Shown here: positions 12,501 through 22,900 of the stretch, one piece after another
Layout: each line of letters starts with the position of its first letter
Numbering within the stretch: the stretch's first letter is position 1
NCBI GenBank assembly: GCA_963556495.2
Contig: OY747705.1
Location: 35,578,298 to 35,642,297 of the forward strand
Origin: Valencia hispanica
Taxonomy: Eukaryota; Chordata; Actinopteri; Cyprinodontiformes; Valenciidae
Reading direction: 5' to 3'
DNA: 64,000 nucleotides
Notes under the pieces: model-generated
Told to the model about the DNA's origin: nothing
What the model saw: the letters and a program-made list of their open reading frames with translations, nothing else
The model's database searches: none
Program-made: the position numbers and the translations under genes

Positions 12501-14199
12501 TTTCTTTTTCATATGTCTCCTAGAAGGCGTGTGACAAACTGCGAAGAGGATCTATTAGAGCGTTCTGCCGACCGCTCGTCTAGAACTCCCAGACTTGTAG
12601 AGTCCAGTTCTAGAGGTTCTCCAGAGTTCCCATGGGGCTTATTGCTGCTTTTACCTGAAGTACAGGTAGACATCCACACCTTGATTGTTGTATAGCATTT
12701 CCATTTTTTTAAGCATTATAGACTCAAAAGTGCTGCCTGAGATGTTCAAAACTTGAGACATTGCTTGATAACTTTACACTGCTATCTCCGGCCTGTGCGC
12801 TGTGTTCCTTGTGATTCATGATGCTTTTAGTCCACTGATGTTCTCTAACAAACCTGTTCATAGAAGCGTTTTATTTGTTCTCTGAGTAACTTACACACCA
12901 GGGAACACTATTTAGAAAATAGCTGACTTCTAAAGGCAGTTAGTTGGATTAGATTTTATTTATCGGTATACCTTTGCACAACATTTTCAGGTTTTTGTTT
13001 GTAAAAAAATAAAAACCATGTATCTTTTTTTTTTTTTTTTTTTACCACTCCACAATTATCAACAACTTTTTGTTAGTTTAACAAGTAAAAATCCAAATGA
13101 ATTGAGGTTTGTGGCTGTAATGTTAAATAGTTGGAGGGATAAGAATACTTCTGCAAGACTGTGCCGAAATCACAAACCTGCCACTGAAAGGTCGGACTCG
13201 GACAGCCACAGTCACTGCGCTGTTCTCCATCTTAAATGAATCCTGCTGCCCTGCAGCCTCACAGGGATGGCTCAGGGGTTGCTCAGAATGAGCTGGAGTG
13301 GACATCCTTGCGAAGGTGACGTCCCCCCGTGGATTTGCGGCTGTTGGCTTTCTCTCCTGCACAACAGCGTGGGCCTTTTCCACACATGACGATGGCTTGC
13401 TCATCCTGGCTTTCGGGACTGGTTTGGCGTTTTCTGCTTGCTGAACTTTAAGTTTGGGCCTTTCCAGACTTGCAGATTTAACTGCAACCTGTCTCGGTGC
13501 TTCTTTGCAAGCCAGTCTCTCGAAAACGTCTCTTTTCGCGGCGATTTTCTCGAACGGGGTCCTTCTGGTGGGGGTTTTAAACGTCCGATTCGACTCATCC
13601 AAATGTTTTGCAGCAAATGATGGCGTCTTGGCGTGCGCCCCATGAGTTCCAGCGTCTGATCCCTTTGTTTTGGATGCAGTTTCTCTTAAACTTGCCGACC
13701 TAAATAAAGTCGCCCTACCATTTGGTTCACTGAGAACTTTTGGAGTTGGCTGTGGACCAGCAGCGCCGCTGACCCCACGCTGTCCACGCACGCTTTTCTC
13801 CATGGAGGGGGTCCTGGTCCTGCGCTGCAGAGTCAGCCTCTTCTCCGGAGCAGGAGTGCTGTTCTGGCTACTTTCGGTCAACGATTTCTCGGCACCACTC
13901 TTCCTCCTTGACCTCCTCTGTAAAGTGAGTCTGCTTCGGGAAGGCGTATGCAGCCCGCTGCCGCTTTTTGACAGCGCAGAGACGACATAGGTCCTGTTTC
14001 CCTGACGGCTTTTGTCAGATAACCTGCTCTCTTCAACCACAGATTCTCCGCCCGATAGCCCACTTTTTCCTGAAGATGTGTCTGGTACCTTTAGATCACC
14101 CTGTCGGTCTCTGCCGCCGGGTGTCCTGGACGTTGATACTGACATTAGATGGTCGTAAAACGCTGTATGTTTCCTTGCCTGTACGCTAAATATAGACAT
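543..14199 (-). CDS. kif14: kinesin-like protein KIF14 (3' end outside window)
   Basis: Mitotic kinesin acting at the spindle midzone and midbody; the family interacts with PRC1 and citron kinase during cytokinesis. Coding exons in transcript order: 13178-14199, 11771-12025, 11578-11665, 11301-11399, 11106-11158, 10984-11014, 10700-10807, 10479-10595, 8692-8810, 6668-6840, 5717-5864, 5221-5284, 4915-5099, 4609-4711, 4304-4461, 4073-4220, 3032-3178, 2260-2392, 1733-1826, 1360-1498, 543-649. They join in phase into 1163 codons. The long basic N-terminal extension carries NRTYVVSA and repeated LTLQRR motifs, as in mammalian KIF14. The motor starts near residue 330 (TVAVRVRPF), with P-loop GQTGSGKS (417-424), switch I NDKSSRSH (534-541) and switch II DLAGSE (573-578). 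An FHA domain follows (about 760-880, with [17 protein letters not shown]), then coiled coil. The start is the first ATG (14199); a later in-frame ATG ([11 protein letters not shown]) is possible. Human KIF14 has about 1648 residues, so the tail is missing. All introns are GT-AG except the one after 4073 (GC-AG). Confidence 0.95.
1131..1317 (+). pseudogene. inverted partial duplicate of kif14 (exon end, intron, exon start)
   Basis: The plus strand here repeats, at roughly nine bases in ten, the minus-strand kif14 sequence from about 4345 down to 4157. That is the end of exon 4304-4461, its whole intron with donor and acceptor, and the start of exon 4073-4220. The copy is inverted relative to its source and lies in the intron between exons 1360-1498 and 543-649, about 43 bp from a donor site. 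Retention of the intron shows DNA-level duplication rather than retroposition. In the copied exon, CAA CGA GCA has become CAA TGA GCA, a stop, probably by CpG decay. Confidence 0.88.
5158..5220. repeat. GATAGA/CA microsatellite overlapping a kif14 splice donor
   Basis: Tandem GATAGA units (5158-5209) run into a CA run (5210-5220). On the minus strand the CA run reads GTGTGTGTGT and directly supplies the donor of kif14 exon 5221-5284, so repeat length changes alter the intron's first bases. Confidence 0.85.
7577..8550 (+). mobile_element. composite non-autonomous hAT element with captured LINE 3' end
   Basis: The 958-bp element (7585-8542) begins TAGGGCTGTCAAA and ends TTTGATAGCCCTA. It is flanked by a perfect 8-bp target duplication TTTTGAAC (7577-7584 and 8543-8550), the hAT hallmark. 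Inside, 7806-8025 matches the 3' end of the non-LTR retrotransposon at 15408-15625, including the GGGATCAATAAAG and GAATTGAATTG tail motifs. It lies in the kif14 intron 6841-8691. A second, opposite-strand copy of the same composite lies at 55397-56058. No transposase is visible. Confidence 0.85.
9019..10291 (-). mobile_element. degenerate Tc1/mariner-like element
   Basis: About 1.27 kb bounded by matching inverted ends: AGTCATGTGAAGAAAATTAG at the left, and at the right the complement of CAGTCATGTGAAAAAAATAG, each followed by GGACA. The interior resembles antisense Tc1-like transposase sequence but has no long open frame. It sits inside the kif14 intron 8811-10478. Family assignment rests on the end motif and size. 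Confidence 0.65.
12154..13162 (-). mobile_element. degenerate Tc1-like element in the first kif14 coding intron
   Basis: The left end CAGTATCTTGCAAATGTATT and right end GAATACTTCTGCAAGACTGT are decayed forms of the common fish repeat end that reads CAGTGCCTTGCAAAAGTATTC. The interior keeps AGCATGGTGCTGCCATCACC, typical of the antisense Tc1 transposase region. No intact transposase remains. The right end is only about 14 bp from the splice donor of the first kif14 coding exon. Confidence 0.7.
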
Positions 14200-14259
14200 T
14201 GTGATGTTCTTCCTCAAAACGCTCCAGATTAGCTAGTTTAACGGTAACTGTAGGCTACA

Positions 14260-14795
14260 CTTTCCCAACGCTCCTCTGTACTTACAAAAAAGACTAAAAG
14301 CTATTCAAGTGCATCGCAATATAGATTTTAAAAGTAGATTGAACCCCATGTGAACTGAGTGGTCCCACTGAAAACAGAACTACTTTGTTTATTTATTCTT
14401 TCATCGTCGCTTCCGCCTTCGCCCGCTTCAATTTCAAACCGCGACCGTCACTGACTGTTGATTGGCTGAATTCTCTGCAATAATAGTGTCAGGTTTTAGG
14501 CGCAACCATGGTAACCTGACGCTAGGTGGCAGCACATACAAGCTCAAAGTAAATGGGTTTTCTTCTTAAATTAGCCGACTGCTCCTAAAGCTACCAGTCA
14601 AAACTCACTTTAGATGTCATCTATAGAATGTGTATGGTTCTTTTTCTATTTTTTAGTATGCTGACTTAAATAGTTCATTGAGATCAAATCTTCCTTACCG
14701 AAATCAAGCTTCCACAAACATGTCTGGTGACATCTAATAATGGAATAGGGCAGCAGGCCAGGTTTCTTTGACGCACTGTCATCTTGACAAAGCAG
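14260..14795. other. upstream flank of kif14
   Basis: Holds the kif14 promoter elements listed separately and otherwise unremarkable AT-rich sequence. A non-coding first exon for kif14 may begin here, but I cannot place its boundaries. Confidence 0.4.
14411..14470 (-). promoter_or_regulatory. kif14: kif14 core promoter: CCAAT box plus CHR/CDE-like cell-cycle element
   Basis: On the minus strand, upstream of the kif14 start codon, a CCAAT box (ATTGG on plus, 14461-14465) is followed about 23 bp downstream by CGCGGTTTGAA. TTTGAA (TTCAAA on plus, 14433-14438) is the cell-cycle homology region core, and the adjacent CGCGG (14439-14443) resembles a CDE. GC-rich E2F-like sequence lies just beyond it (14411-14427). 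This layout is known from genes repressed by DREAM in G0/G1 and activated by MuvB/B-MYB and NF-Y in G2/M, which fits a cytokinesis kinesin. The sites are read by eye; the transcription start is not defined. Confidence 0.6.
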
Positions 14796-15636
14796 CAGTA
14801 CTGTGAGGATCATGTTCGTTGATTTCTCCAATGCATTTAACACAATTCAGCCAGATTTTCTTCGTCAACTTCTGATGACACAGGTGGAGCCCTCAACAAT
14901 CGCCTGGATCAACAACTACCTGACAGACCACTGGAGAGCTGGTGGACCGCCTTGTGACATGGTGTGGAAACAATCGTCTTACTTTGAATGTGAATAAAAC
15001 AAAGGAGATGATTGTAGATTTCAGAAGAAACGAGGATAAGTCAAACGCTGTTTCTATCATGGGAGAAGTGGAGGTGGTTGAGGAGTATAAATACCTTGGA
15101 GTTCACCTTGACAACAGACAGGACTGGAGGCGCAACAGTGAAACAGTCTACAAGAAGGGACAGAGCAGACTATACTTCTTTAGGAAGCTTAGGTCCTTAA
15201 AGGTTTGCAGCAAGATGCTGCAGATCTTCTTCAAGTCTGTTGTTGAGAGTGTAACTCTTTAGCCATCATCTACTGGGGTAGCAGCATCAGAGCCAGGGAT
15301 TTAAAAAAGGCTAAACAACCTGATAAAGAAGGCTGGTTCTGTTCTGGGGACAACTGTGGAACATCTAGAGATGATAATGCAAAGGATTCTTCATATAATC
15401 AAGAAAAATATGGACAACCCTGAGCATCCTCTTCATGAGACTGTCATACAACAAGTGTCTTCAGTCAGAGGCTTCTTCAGTTTCGCTGCAATACAGACCG
15501 CTACAGAAAATCCTTTCTGCCCACAGCCATCATTATCTTCAACAACTCCTTAAAGAATTAATTATATGAGCTATACCAACACTTCATTTCCCTCTGGGAT
15601 CAATAAAGTATTTTTGAATTGAATTGGAATTGATTT
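14796..15636 (+). mobile_element. 5'-truncated non-LTR retrotransposon (L2/CR1/Rex-like group)
   Basis: Translated pieces show reverse-transcriptase signatures: VDFSNAFNTIQP (14817-14853), and TKEMIVDFRRN followed by VVEEYKYLGVHLDN (14997-15116), with the usual RLYFFRKLRSL segment after that. The frame is broken several times, so the element is dead. The 3' end carries CTCTGGGATCAATAAAG and an AATTGAATTG tail (to about 15636). It lies between kif14 and ddx59, pointing toward ddx59. It is the same family as the LINE ends inside the composite hAT elements. The exact clade is uncertain. Confidence 0.8.
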
Positions 15637-15797
15637 TGTGTTTTACCCCCTTTATTCACATTTGTGATCACATTCCAATTTACCTGTATTCTGTATGGCT
15701 ACAGAACATAGTTTGAGCCATATTTTATGAAAGTGATTGCAAGTCAGAAACATTTGACAAGAATAAAACACATGGTAGCGAAAACGCATGCTTTGTT

Positions 15798-15900
15798 TAC
15801 AGTGAGGAACATAAGTATTTGAACAACCTGCGATTTTGCAAGTTCACCCACTTAGAGATTATGTAGGGGTCTGAAATTCACATTGTAGGTAGATAACTGG
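15798..15900 (+). mobile_element. Tc1-like terminal inverted-repeat fragment
   Basis: After a TA dinucleotide, CAGTGAGGAACATAAGTATT followed by GATTTTGCAAGTTCACCCAC matches the end of a common fish Tc1-like family. No partner end or transposase was found nearby. The rest of 15640-16240 shows nothing recognisable. Confidence 0.5.
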
Positions 15901-16245
15901 ATTTTAGCTTAGGGCTTTTTCAGATTCTACAGATTCTCTGTTTTTTTGTTTCTTACATTTTCAGATATGCAGTCCACAGTGGTATGCCACAAATTGTGTA
16001 TGTATGTACTGTAACTCACCTTGGAAAAACCAGCCCTACCAAATAACTTGCACAACATTTTACTATGAAGTTATCAAAAGAAGCTGCTGCGGTCACATTC
16101 AAGTTCAAATATTTATCAGCTGGTTTAGGCTCTTAAATGTTTCAGGATCCTAAAATCATTTCTAGTCTGAAGGTAATTCAGAATTTTTCCTGTGTTGTCT
16201 TACAATATTTACAAAATGGGATAGTCAAATTATACAAAATCTATG

Positions 16246-16251
16246 TTTATT
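16246..16251 (-). terminator. ddx59: ddx59 polyadenylation signal
   Basis: AATAAA on the minus strand, about 90 nt after the ddx59 stop codon. It is the closest canonical signal downstream of the last exon. Confidence 0.6.
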
Positions 16252-16339
16252 TTTAATTAAGCAATACACAAACTAAACCATTTAATATCTTCATAATAAA
16301 CAGAAAGCCCCAGTGCAGGTATGGTTTAAAAAAAATCGG

Positions 16340-19300
16340 CTACTTCTTGCGACGGTCATGTTTCTTTATGATGTCCAAGAGGTTGTTTTTAGTAACCAGT
16401 GTGTCGTCAGGTCGCGTCCTGGTCTTCTGGCTTTCCCTCTTCTGTTGTTCATAGAGGTATGGTGAGTTCAGGAGCTGAGGGGGCAGGATGGACCCAGTGG
16501 GTTTGACCCTGTTCACCACCTCTAGAAACAGTCGTTTGTTGTTGTTGTTCAGGAAGGTGATTGCTGTTCCCCTGTGCCCCAGCCTTCCTGCTCTCCCCAC
16601 CTGGTAAGGAAACATTAAAGATGAACTAGGAGACATTTTTTTGTTTTCCATTTCCATCTAAAATAATACAAAAACCAATCATGATTAACAGCATAATTAG
16701 ATCTTTTTTTTTACTTTAACATTCTAGTTATAACCTACACAGCCATTTTGAGTGAGAATTACATTAGTTCACTAACCTGATGCACATACTCATCCATGGT
16801 GTTCGGCATGTCAAAGTTAACCACCAATCTGACGTTGACAAGGTCAAGTCCTCTGCCTAGCACACCTGTACTGATTACCACTTCAAAGTCTCCATCCAGT
16901 AGACCCTAAAAAAGCAGAGCATATTTTACACAACTGAAACTGTAGAGGTTTGTGGACGAGTAACTACAATTATTAACCAAAGAACATCAATATTATTTGG
17001 TATATACTGGGAGCTCCTTCATTTTTCCATGTATCCACATTCTGCTTGCGAATGAGCTCACCTTAAGGATGCGGTTGCGCTCCCTCTGGTTCTTGTCAGA
17101 GTGGATTGCTACAGTAGTTAGGCCCGTCACCTTGGCAACTGCCTCACACAGGAGATCGGCACCCAGTTTACAGCCAACAAACACCACGACTGGAGGCTGG
17201 AACAGTTTGTTATCCTAGAAGAATGGAAACTGTATTTATTACAACCGTAAAGTTACTGCAATAACCGTACACAAGGGTATAGTAACTACAGTCGTATTTA
17301 AAAATGTAGAATGTGTTCCAAAGACCCTCATTTGTCAGATTAAAAGTAACTTTTGAAAATAACATTTAAGCAGGTATTAAACATTTTTTTAATAAGCCCA
17401 TACATCTATATTGAAAACTTCTTATTGGTCTGATGCAATATTCTAATCTTAAATTTTAGCTGTAAACAGAAAAACATAACAAAAACCAAAGATTGAAAAT
17501 ATCAGTGTGTAATTAATCTATAATAGCTGTAAGCCACAATTATTAAGATACAATAAATGAACACACTGTAATAAATGTATATAATATCAATTTCCCTTTT
17601 GTTAGAATTTCTGAAACAAATGAATATTTCAGGGACAATTTCAATATATTTAGATGCACCTGTAACTTGTGTAAAACATTTTCCCTTTTTAAAAATCCTA
17701 CTGGCACCAGGATTTTGTATTTCTTACTTGGCTCTCTAATCACAGAGAGGTTTTCCACTTTGGACTGAAATACCTCTACAATCCATTTAAAAGGGAGGTT
17801 ATTACTCTGGTAAACTATGGTCTAACGGCTTTTCCACTGGATCAAATAGAGCAGACCTCCCTTTTCTTTCTTTGGATAAATGTGGGCCATTACTTGGATT
17901 CCTGGACAGAGGCCATGGCTCCAAGGCTGTGGTAATTGCTGTATAAATATGGTGTTGAGGGAGACTGGTTGTTGGGAGTTTAAAGAATTCATACATCTAG
18001 TTGCCAATTTAAAAAAAAAAAACTTAGCTGGTACCAGTGCATGGCAGGACTAGGAGAGAAGTACGAAATCCAAAATATGGATGTAATTAAACAAAATGTC
18101 AACTCTCCCACTACAGTACCTTTTGTGCTATTCTCTAACAAGTTGTACAATAAGATTTTACAAAAAAACAAAAAACCCAGACAAATTTCGAAGCCTAATT
18201 TGGAAAAGGAGATTAGTTTATGGTGACACCCTAACCAAAATCACTCCTTTTACCCTAAAACTAAAGCGCTTATTGCCTTGCACTTTCACACATAAAACAA
18301 AAAAACATAACTTACATTAAGAACTTCAAACAGCTTCTTCTTCTTAGACGGCTCCTCCACCCAAAGCAAGATCTGCCTGACATTAGCACACGGTTGGTTC
18401 TTCTCACCGATAGCAATGCGTACAGGGTCATGCACTAACCGAGCAGCCAACTCCTCCGTCCCTGCTGGAATAGTGGCCGAAGCCAGCAGAGTCTGGTGTT
18501 CCTCTGTAACATGCTCCAGAACCTCTAGTACTTGCTGCTGGAAGCCCATCTTCAACATGGTGTCAACCTAAAGAATACACCACAAGAGTCATGTTGCGAG
18601 ATTGTTTCGAGATATAATTATGAAAGATTGGTAGCGGCAATATTAACATGGAGCAACGTATCATTGAGTAATTTTTCACTATTATTATTGACTTGTCTCT
18701 GGAACGGCAACCATTTTCAACAACAGAATTCTTTTAGAAGTGCCAAACTAAGAAGACTGTGCTTCTTAAAGCAGCTTGGAAAACTATGCTTCTTCAACTT
18801 TTTGCCACTGTGTCCTGTTCCAACCAGAAATTTCTGAGTATTTTATTGGGATTGTATATGATAGACCAATACAAAGTAGCAAAGTGAGCTTTAAATGTCT
18901 CATGGAGAAGTTCTTCTTTCTGGCCCACATGCAAACCTCTATATGTGGAGGAAAACTATCACTCCACATCACCCTGAAAACATCATCCTCACAGTAAAAC
19001 ATAGTGGTGGCACCATCATGCTTTGGGGGGGCTCTTCTTCAGTAGGGAGAAAGAAGCTGTTTTAACTTTCTGAGAACATGGATGAAGATAATTACAGCGC
19101 AATCCTGGAAGAAAACCTGTTAGGGGCTATTAAAGACTGGACATGGGGGCAGAGGTTCACCTTTCAGCAGCACAAAAACCTGTATTTACAACCAGAGCTA
19201 CAACGGCTCAGAATAGTTCAAACATAATACTGACCTTTTCCAGAAAATGTATGAAAAGACCTGAAATGTGACGTTCTCCGACACTCCAAATCTGATCTGA

Positions 19301-21340
19301 CTGACTTTGAGCTACTTCTCAAAAAAGAAAAGGAAAACATTTTAATGTCTAGATGTGCAAAGCTGGAAGAGACATGCCCCAAAAGACTGAAGCTGTAAAT
19401 TGCCCTGAAATGTTTTTTTCTACAATGAACTGACTCAGGTTTACTAAATACAAAAGCACTATGTTAATACACATCTGTAAAACAATTTGAAAACCATGCA
19501 TCTTTTTTTCTCATACTTCAAAATTTTGCACAATTTTGTTTTGGTCTGTCACATAAAAGCAAAAAAAAAAAATTACATTGAGGTGTGTGGCTGTAAGATG
19601 ACAAGATGTGAAAAAGTTAAATGGATGGTAATACCTTTTTTGCACGGCATTATATTAAAGTTGTCATACCTCATCAACCACCAAAATCTTTACTTTGACA
19701 AGTTGAAGTGCTTTCTGCTTCAGGATTTCAATGAGCCTCCCAGGTGTAGCGATAACAATCTAATGGAGATTAAGAGAAACTGGCATGATGATGGGGAAAG
19801 AAAATAATAAAAAAATTCACAAAATAATGCTCTGAGTGGGGAAGAGAGAAAAACAAGGACTTTACTTTGATGCTGCTCTTGAGGCGGTGCAGCTGTGGGG
19901 GAAGAGGCATGCCTCCCACAAGCAGTGCTGTTCTCATGTTGGGGATACCAATCACCAGCTCCTTGGCCTGTCTCTCTATCTGTATGGCCAGCTCTCTGGT
20001 GGGGGTCAGGATCAGACCCATTGGGCTGCACACACCGTGAGGTGCCTTCTAAAAATAACATTTATGTTGCAGGTTAAATACCAAAAGAAAATTTGTGAAA
20101 ATGTTGCTTTTTATTAGAAGGGTGACTCGTTTTCAGCCATCTTTCTTTAAAAAGAGGTCAGTCTTAACTAGAAGGAAACTGCTCCATTAGATGGGTTATG
20201 GGTATTTTATTGCTAAGGGTTAGTAACTAAGGGAGCATAGAAAAATGCTTGGAGTGTGATTAAGTGCTGAGTCTACCTGATAAGGTTGGCTTTAGTGCTT
20301 CTATATAATCACATTTTAAATTAAATGTTTAGCTAAGAATAAACAGAAATGAAGCTTTCAAATCCTTCAAAAAAAAGGCACACTATATATAAAAGGAGGT
20401 ACAAAAACAATGATTAACAAAAGTGTTTTAAGTCATTCATTTCTTATTCGACATTGAAATGCCAAAAATTAGCAACAATCCAGAACAAGATTGTTTAAAA
20501 AGAGTAATTAATCTAATACTGGTTGGATTAGCGTACCTCCAGTGCTCTCACAACCACAGGCAGCAGGAACGCTATGGTCTTCCCTGATCCTGTGTCGGCG
20601 CTGGCGATCACATCCCTCCCTGTGAGACCAACGGGCACCATTTGCATCTGGACCGGCGTGGGAGCCTCATAACCAGCCTTTTTCAGGTTGGCACTCAACA
20701 GGGATGGAAAGCCACAGTGTTCAAACTCAATAATAGGTCTTCTGACATCTTGTCCTTCGGTTGCAATGCCAAGCTCCAATCTAATTCGCTGCACCTGTTC
20801 TTCTGTGAGGCCTGAGATGAACGGATCCTCCCTGTAGGAATAGCCTGCTTCATTTGCACCCAGATTAACCGCTGGATGGTGAGACTGAGAAGTCCTTTCG
20901 TCTGTGTTTTTGTCCTTAACTTCAAAGGCGTCATCTCCAGCTCTGATTCCCATTTGCAGCAAATGATTGGCTTTGCATTCAAGACTGCAAACATCATTAT
21001 CAGTGGCATCACATATGTACTCGCCATAGCGACCACACATCACACAGACAGGTTCTCCTGGCTCCGGCCATCTCTGGCTCTTTTTGAAAGATTTGACGGG
21101 CTCCTCTTCTTCTGCATCATCAGAGGACGACTGAGCTCCAGATTCACATGTTGCACTCTCTGTCAAGTGTTCACCAGTGTCGGTCTGTGTTTTTATGTCT
21201 TCACATGCTCCCTCTTTTGTTGAGGATGCCTGCTGGTTTATTTGGTCAAAATCCTCCTTATCTGCCTTTATTTTCTTATTCAAGCCATGGCCTGGTCCCT
21301 GGATAGCTCTCTTTACTTTCAGTGCTCTTGGCATAAACAT
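16340..21340 (-). CDS. ddx59: probable ATP-dependent RNA helicase DDX59 (complete)
   Basis: DEAD-box RNA helicase; human mutations cause an orofaciodigital syndrome with disturbed Hedgehog/ciliary signalling. Coding exons: 20537-21340, 19866-20048, 19670-19759, 18316-18567, 17062-17214, 16777-16905, 16340-16600. They join in phase to 623 residues; the human protein has about 619. The start [11 protein letters not shown] matches human MFVPRSLKIKR. A HIT-type zinc finger lies at about 99-122 (C99, C102, C110, C118, C122). The helicase core has a Q motif (PTPVQMQ, 228-233), Walker A ADTGSGKT (248-255), [25 protein letters not shown] and [10 protein letters not shown]. Motif II reads DEVD (358-361) rather than DEAD, and the exon junction falls between E and V. 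The protein ends KKHDRRKK. The gene is divergent from camsap2 and in tandem with kif14. Confidence 0.96.
18774..19648 (+). mobile_element. degenerate Tc1-like element in a ddx59 intron
   Basis: It contains TTTTATTGGGATTGTATATG near its left side, TGGTGGCACCATCATGCTTT internally, and a decayed right end AATACCTTTTTTGCACGGCA. All are recognisable variants of a widespread fish Tc1-like family. It lies in the intron 18568-19669. The left terminus is eroded and no transposase frame survives. Confidence 0.65.
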
Positions 21341-21360
21341 GTAAACGGTGGGAATAGGGC

Positions 21361-21650
21361 CTGGGAAGTAGAAATTAGGGGGGGAGAAAATATTACAATA
21401 CACGCAAATGACACACAAAAGAAAAGATAATGTCCCGAATTGCTACTGTAACTTTCAAGGCTCATAAAGCCAAACTAATGCTGCGAGCAAAACACGAGCG
21501 TTCGCACTGTTTGTGTTATAAAGATCTAGTATCACTTTTCTACCAATTACAAATTCACAAATACAAGAAAATAGCGTAGCTTACTCTTAGGTACAAGGTG
21601 ATGGCACGAATCGCGTCAAATCTTCCAACGGCTCAAAACAACCACAGAGC
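21361..21650 (-). other. ddx59: ddx59 5' leader: likely non-coding first exon and intron
   Basis: The first coding exon has an acceptor (CTTCCCAG) ending at 21361, 20 nt before the ATG. A strong minus-strand donor (AAGA, then GTAAGC) lies at 21585. A short non-coding exon from about 21585 up to the promoter near 21650 is therefore likely. Its start is not determined. Confidence 0.5.
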
Positions 21651-21671
21651 GCGCAGTGATGACGCGTTTCG

Positions 21672-21694
21672 CAATGCACTGTGGGATATGTAGT
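21672..21694 (-). promoter_or_regulatory. ZNF143/THAP11-like promoter motif of ddx59
   Basis: On the minus strand ACTACATATCCCACAGTGCA closely fits the ACTACAnnTCCCAnnnTGC element bound by ZNF143 and THAP11. That element is common near transcription starts of housekeeping genes. It lies just upstream of the presumed first exon of ddx59. Confidence 0.6.
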
Positions 21695-21699
21695 TCTTT

Positions 21700-22177
21700 A
21701 TTTAAAACGGTTTATTCGGCGCCGTACAGAGAAATGACGCTGGGTTCCTTAAGAAAAAGAAAAAGCGTAACATTGATGCAAATTGTAGTACAAGCACAAG
21801 ATGAAAAGAATGAATTCAAGTGCTTAAAAGATTGGCTATTTAATTTTCTTGTAATATAGCATTAATCCAGCTGGACTTGTCTTATGTTTTATTAGGTTTT
21901 ATTAAATAATTATTTACATACTGTAAATTAACTTTGTTGTCATAATCGGTGTCACCAAGCAACGCATCTTTCCAACACAGTATGAAATTGGGTTAAATTT
22001 TTCAACAATAAAACTGATCATTGACTTCTAAGGTGTTTCGTGTACAAGCACTGGTAAAAATATATGATGCATTGTTTCTCTGTTTTACAGAATTTGCTGC
22101 TGAGCAATTTATCACCATTAATTCTCTAAAGGTCACAGGATAGAATCAATAAATGTTTTGAAAGAAATGTGTTTTAC
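21700..22177. other. intergenic sequence between ddx59 and the 22.2 kb exon-like block
   Basis: AT-rich sequence with no open frame, RNA gene or repeat that I can identify. Confidence 0.4.
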
Positions 22178-22314
22178 CTCGTTGATCAAGGTAAAACTTT
22201 GTAGTACCATCCACAATTTCTCCAGCAAAAATGTTCCCACCAAACTGGATCAATAACTCAAAATTAGCTGAAAATCCCTTGTTGCCTGAACAATTCTGCC
22301 CATATGTTTGAGAC
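22178..22314 (-). other. unassigned exon-like block (45 open codons with splice-like borders)
   Basis: On the minus strand, an acceptor-like TATGTTCAG precedes 137 bp that end at GAG followed by GTAAAAC. Only one frame is open across the block. Its translation is composed like a folded protein (FELLIQFGGNIFAGEIVDG, then TTKFYLDQR). I do not recognise the family. No matching neighbouring exons were found on this strand. It may be an exon of an undescribed gene, a pseudogene fragment or an old transposon exon. Confidence 0.35.
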
Positions 22315-22759
22315 CTGAACATAAAAAATCAGATTATCTTGCCCGATACACCTCTGAAAACTGAGATTATGCTGAGGTGATGGCAAAAACTAAAAAGGTG
22401 AAAAATATATAATGTGAAAATTGTAGTCACACAAAACTAAATCAACTCTAAACTAATTGAAAAGACATGTTTTTGATTTATATTCTAGAACTAGGTGTCA
22501 CACTTTAGATACATCTCATCCAGCTGACTTTGGGAGTGTGGTTTATGGCTGTGAAACCTAGAAAAATGTGTCCCCTTAACTCAAATCCATCATCTTCTTA
22601 AGAAATTGAGCCCAGTGCGTCCATACACAGCTGGTTTGTTCTCTCCTTTTCTCTACTGGTGTCAAAAAAATAATCACGTTTTATATTTTAGATTCAATAA
22701 ATAAATGAGTGATTTTCATTGTTTATGCTAATTGGCATTCATGCATGAATAAAAAGCAG

Positions 22760-22900
22760 CTAGACAGACAATAGGACTGGCGACCTGTCCAGGGTGTACT
22801 CCGCCTTTCACCCCGTGACTGTTGGAGATAGGCACCAGCTACCCGCAACCCTGCATAGGATGGAGGGGTACAGAAAATGGATGGATGGATAGAGGATAGA
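22760..22900 (+). mobile_element. RTE-like LINE 3' end with ATGG tail
   Basis: GACTGGCGACCTGTCCAGGG, then CCGCCTTTCACC, ending in AAAATGGATGGATGGAT. This is the standard 3' end and tail of an abundant fish RTE-like repeat. Only the last ~140 bp are present. Confidence 0.75.

Noticed and set aside
14200..14217. Earlier start for kif14 at 14217
   Set aside because: That codon is TTG; the first ATG in frame is at 14199.
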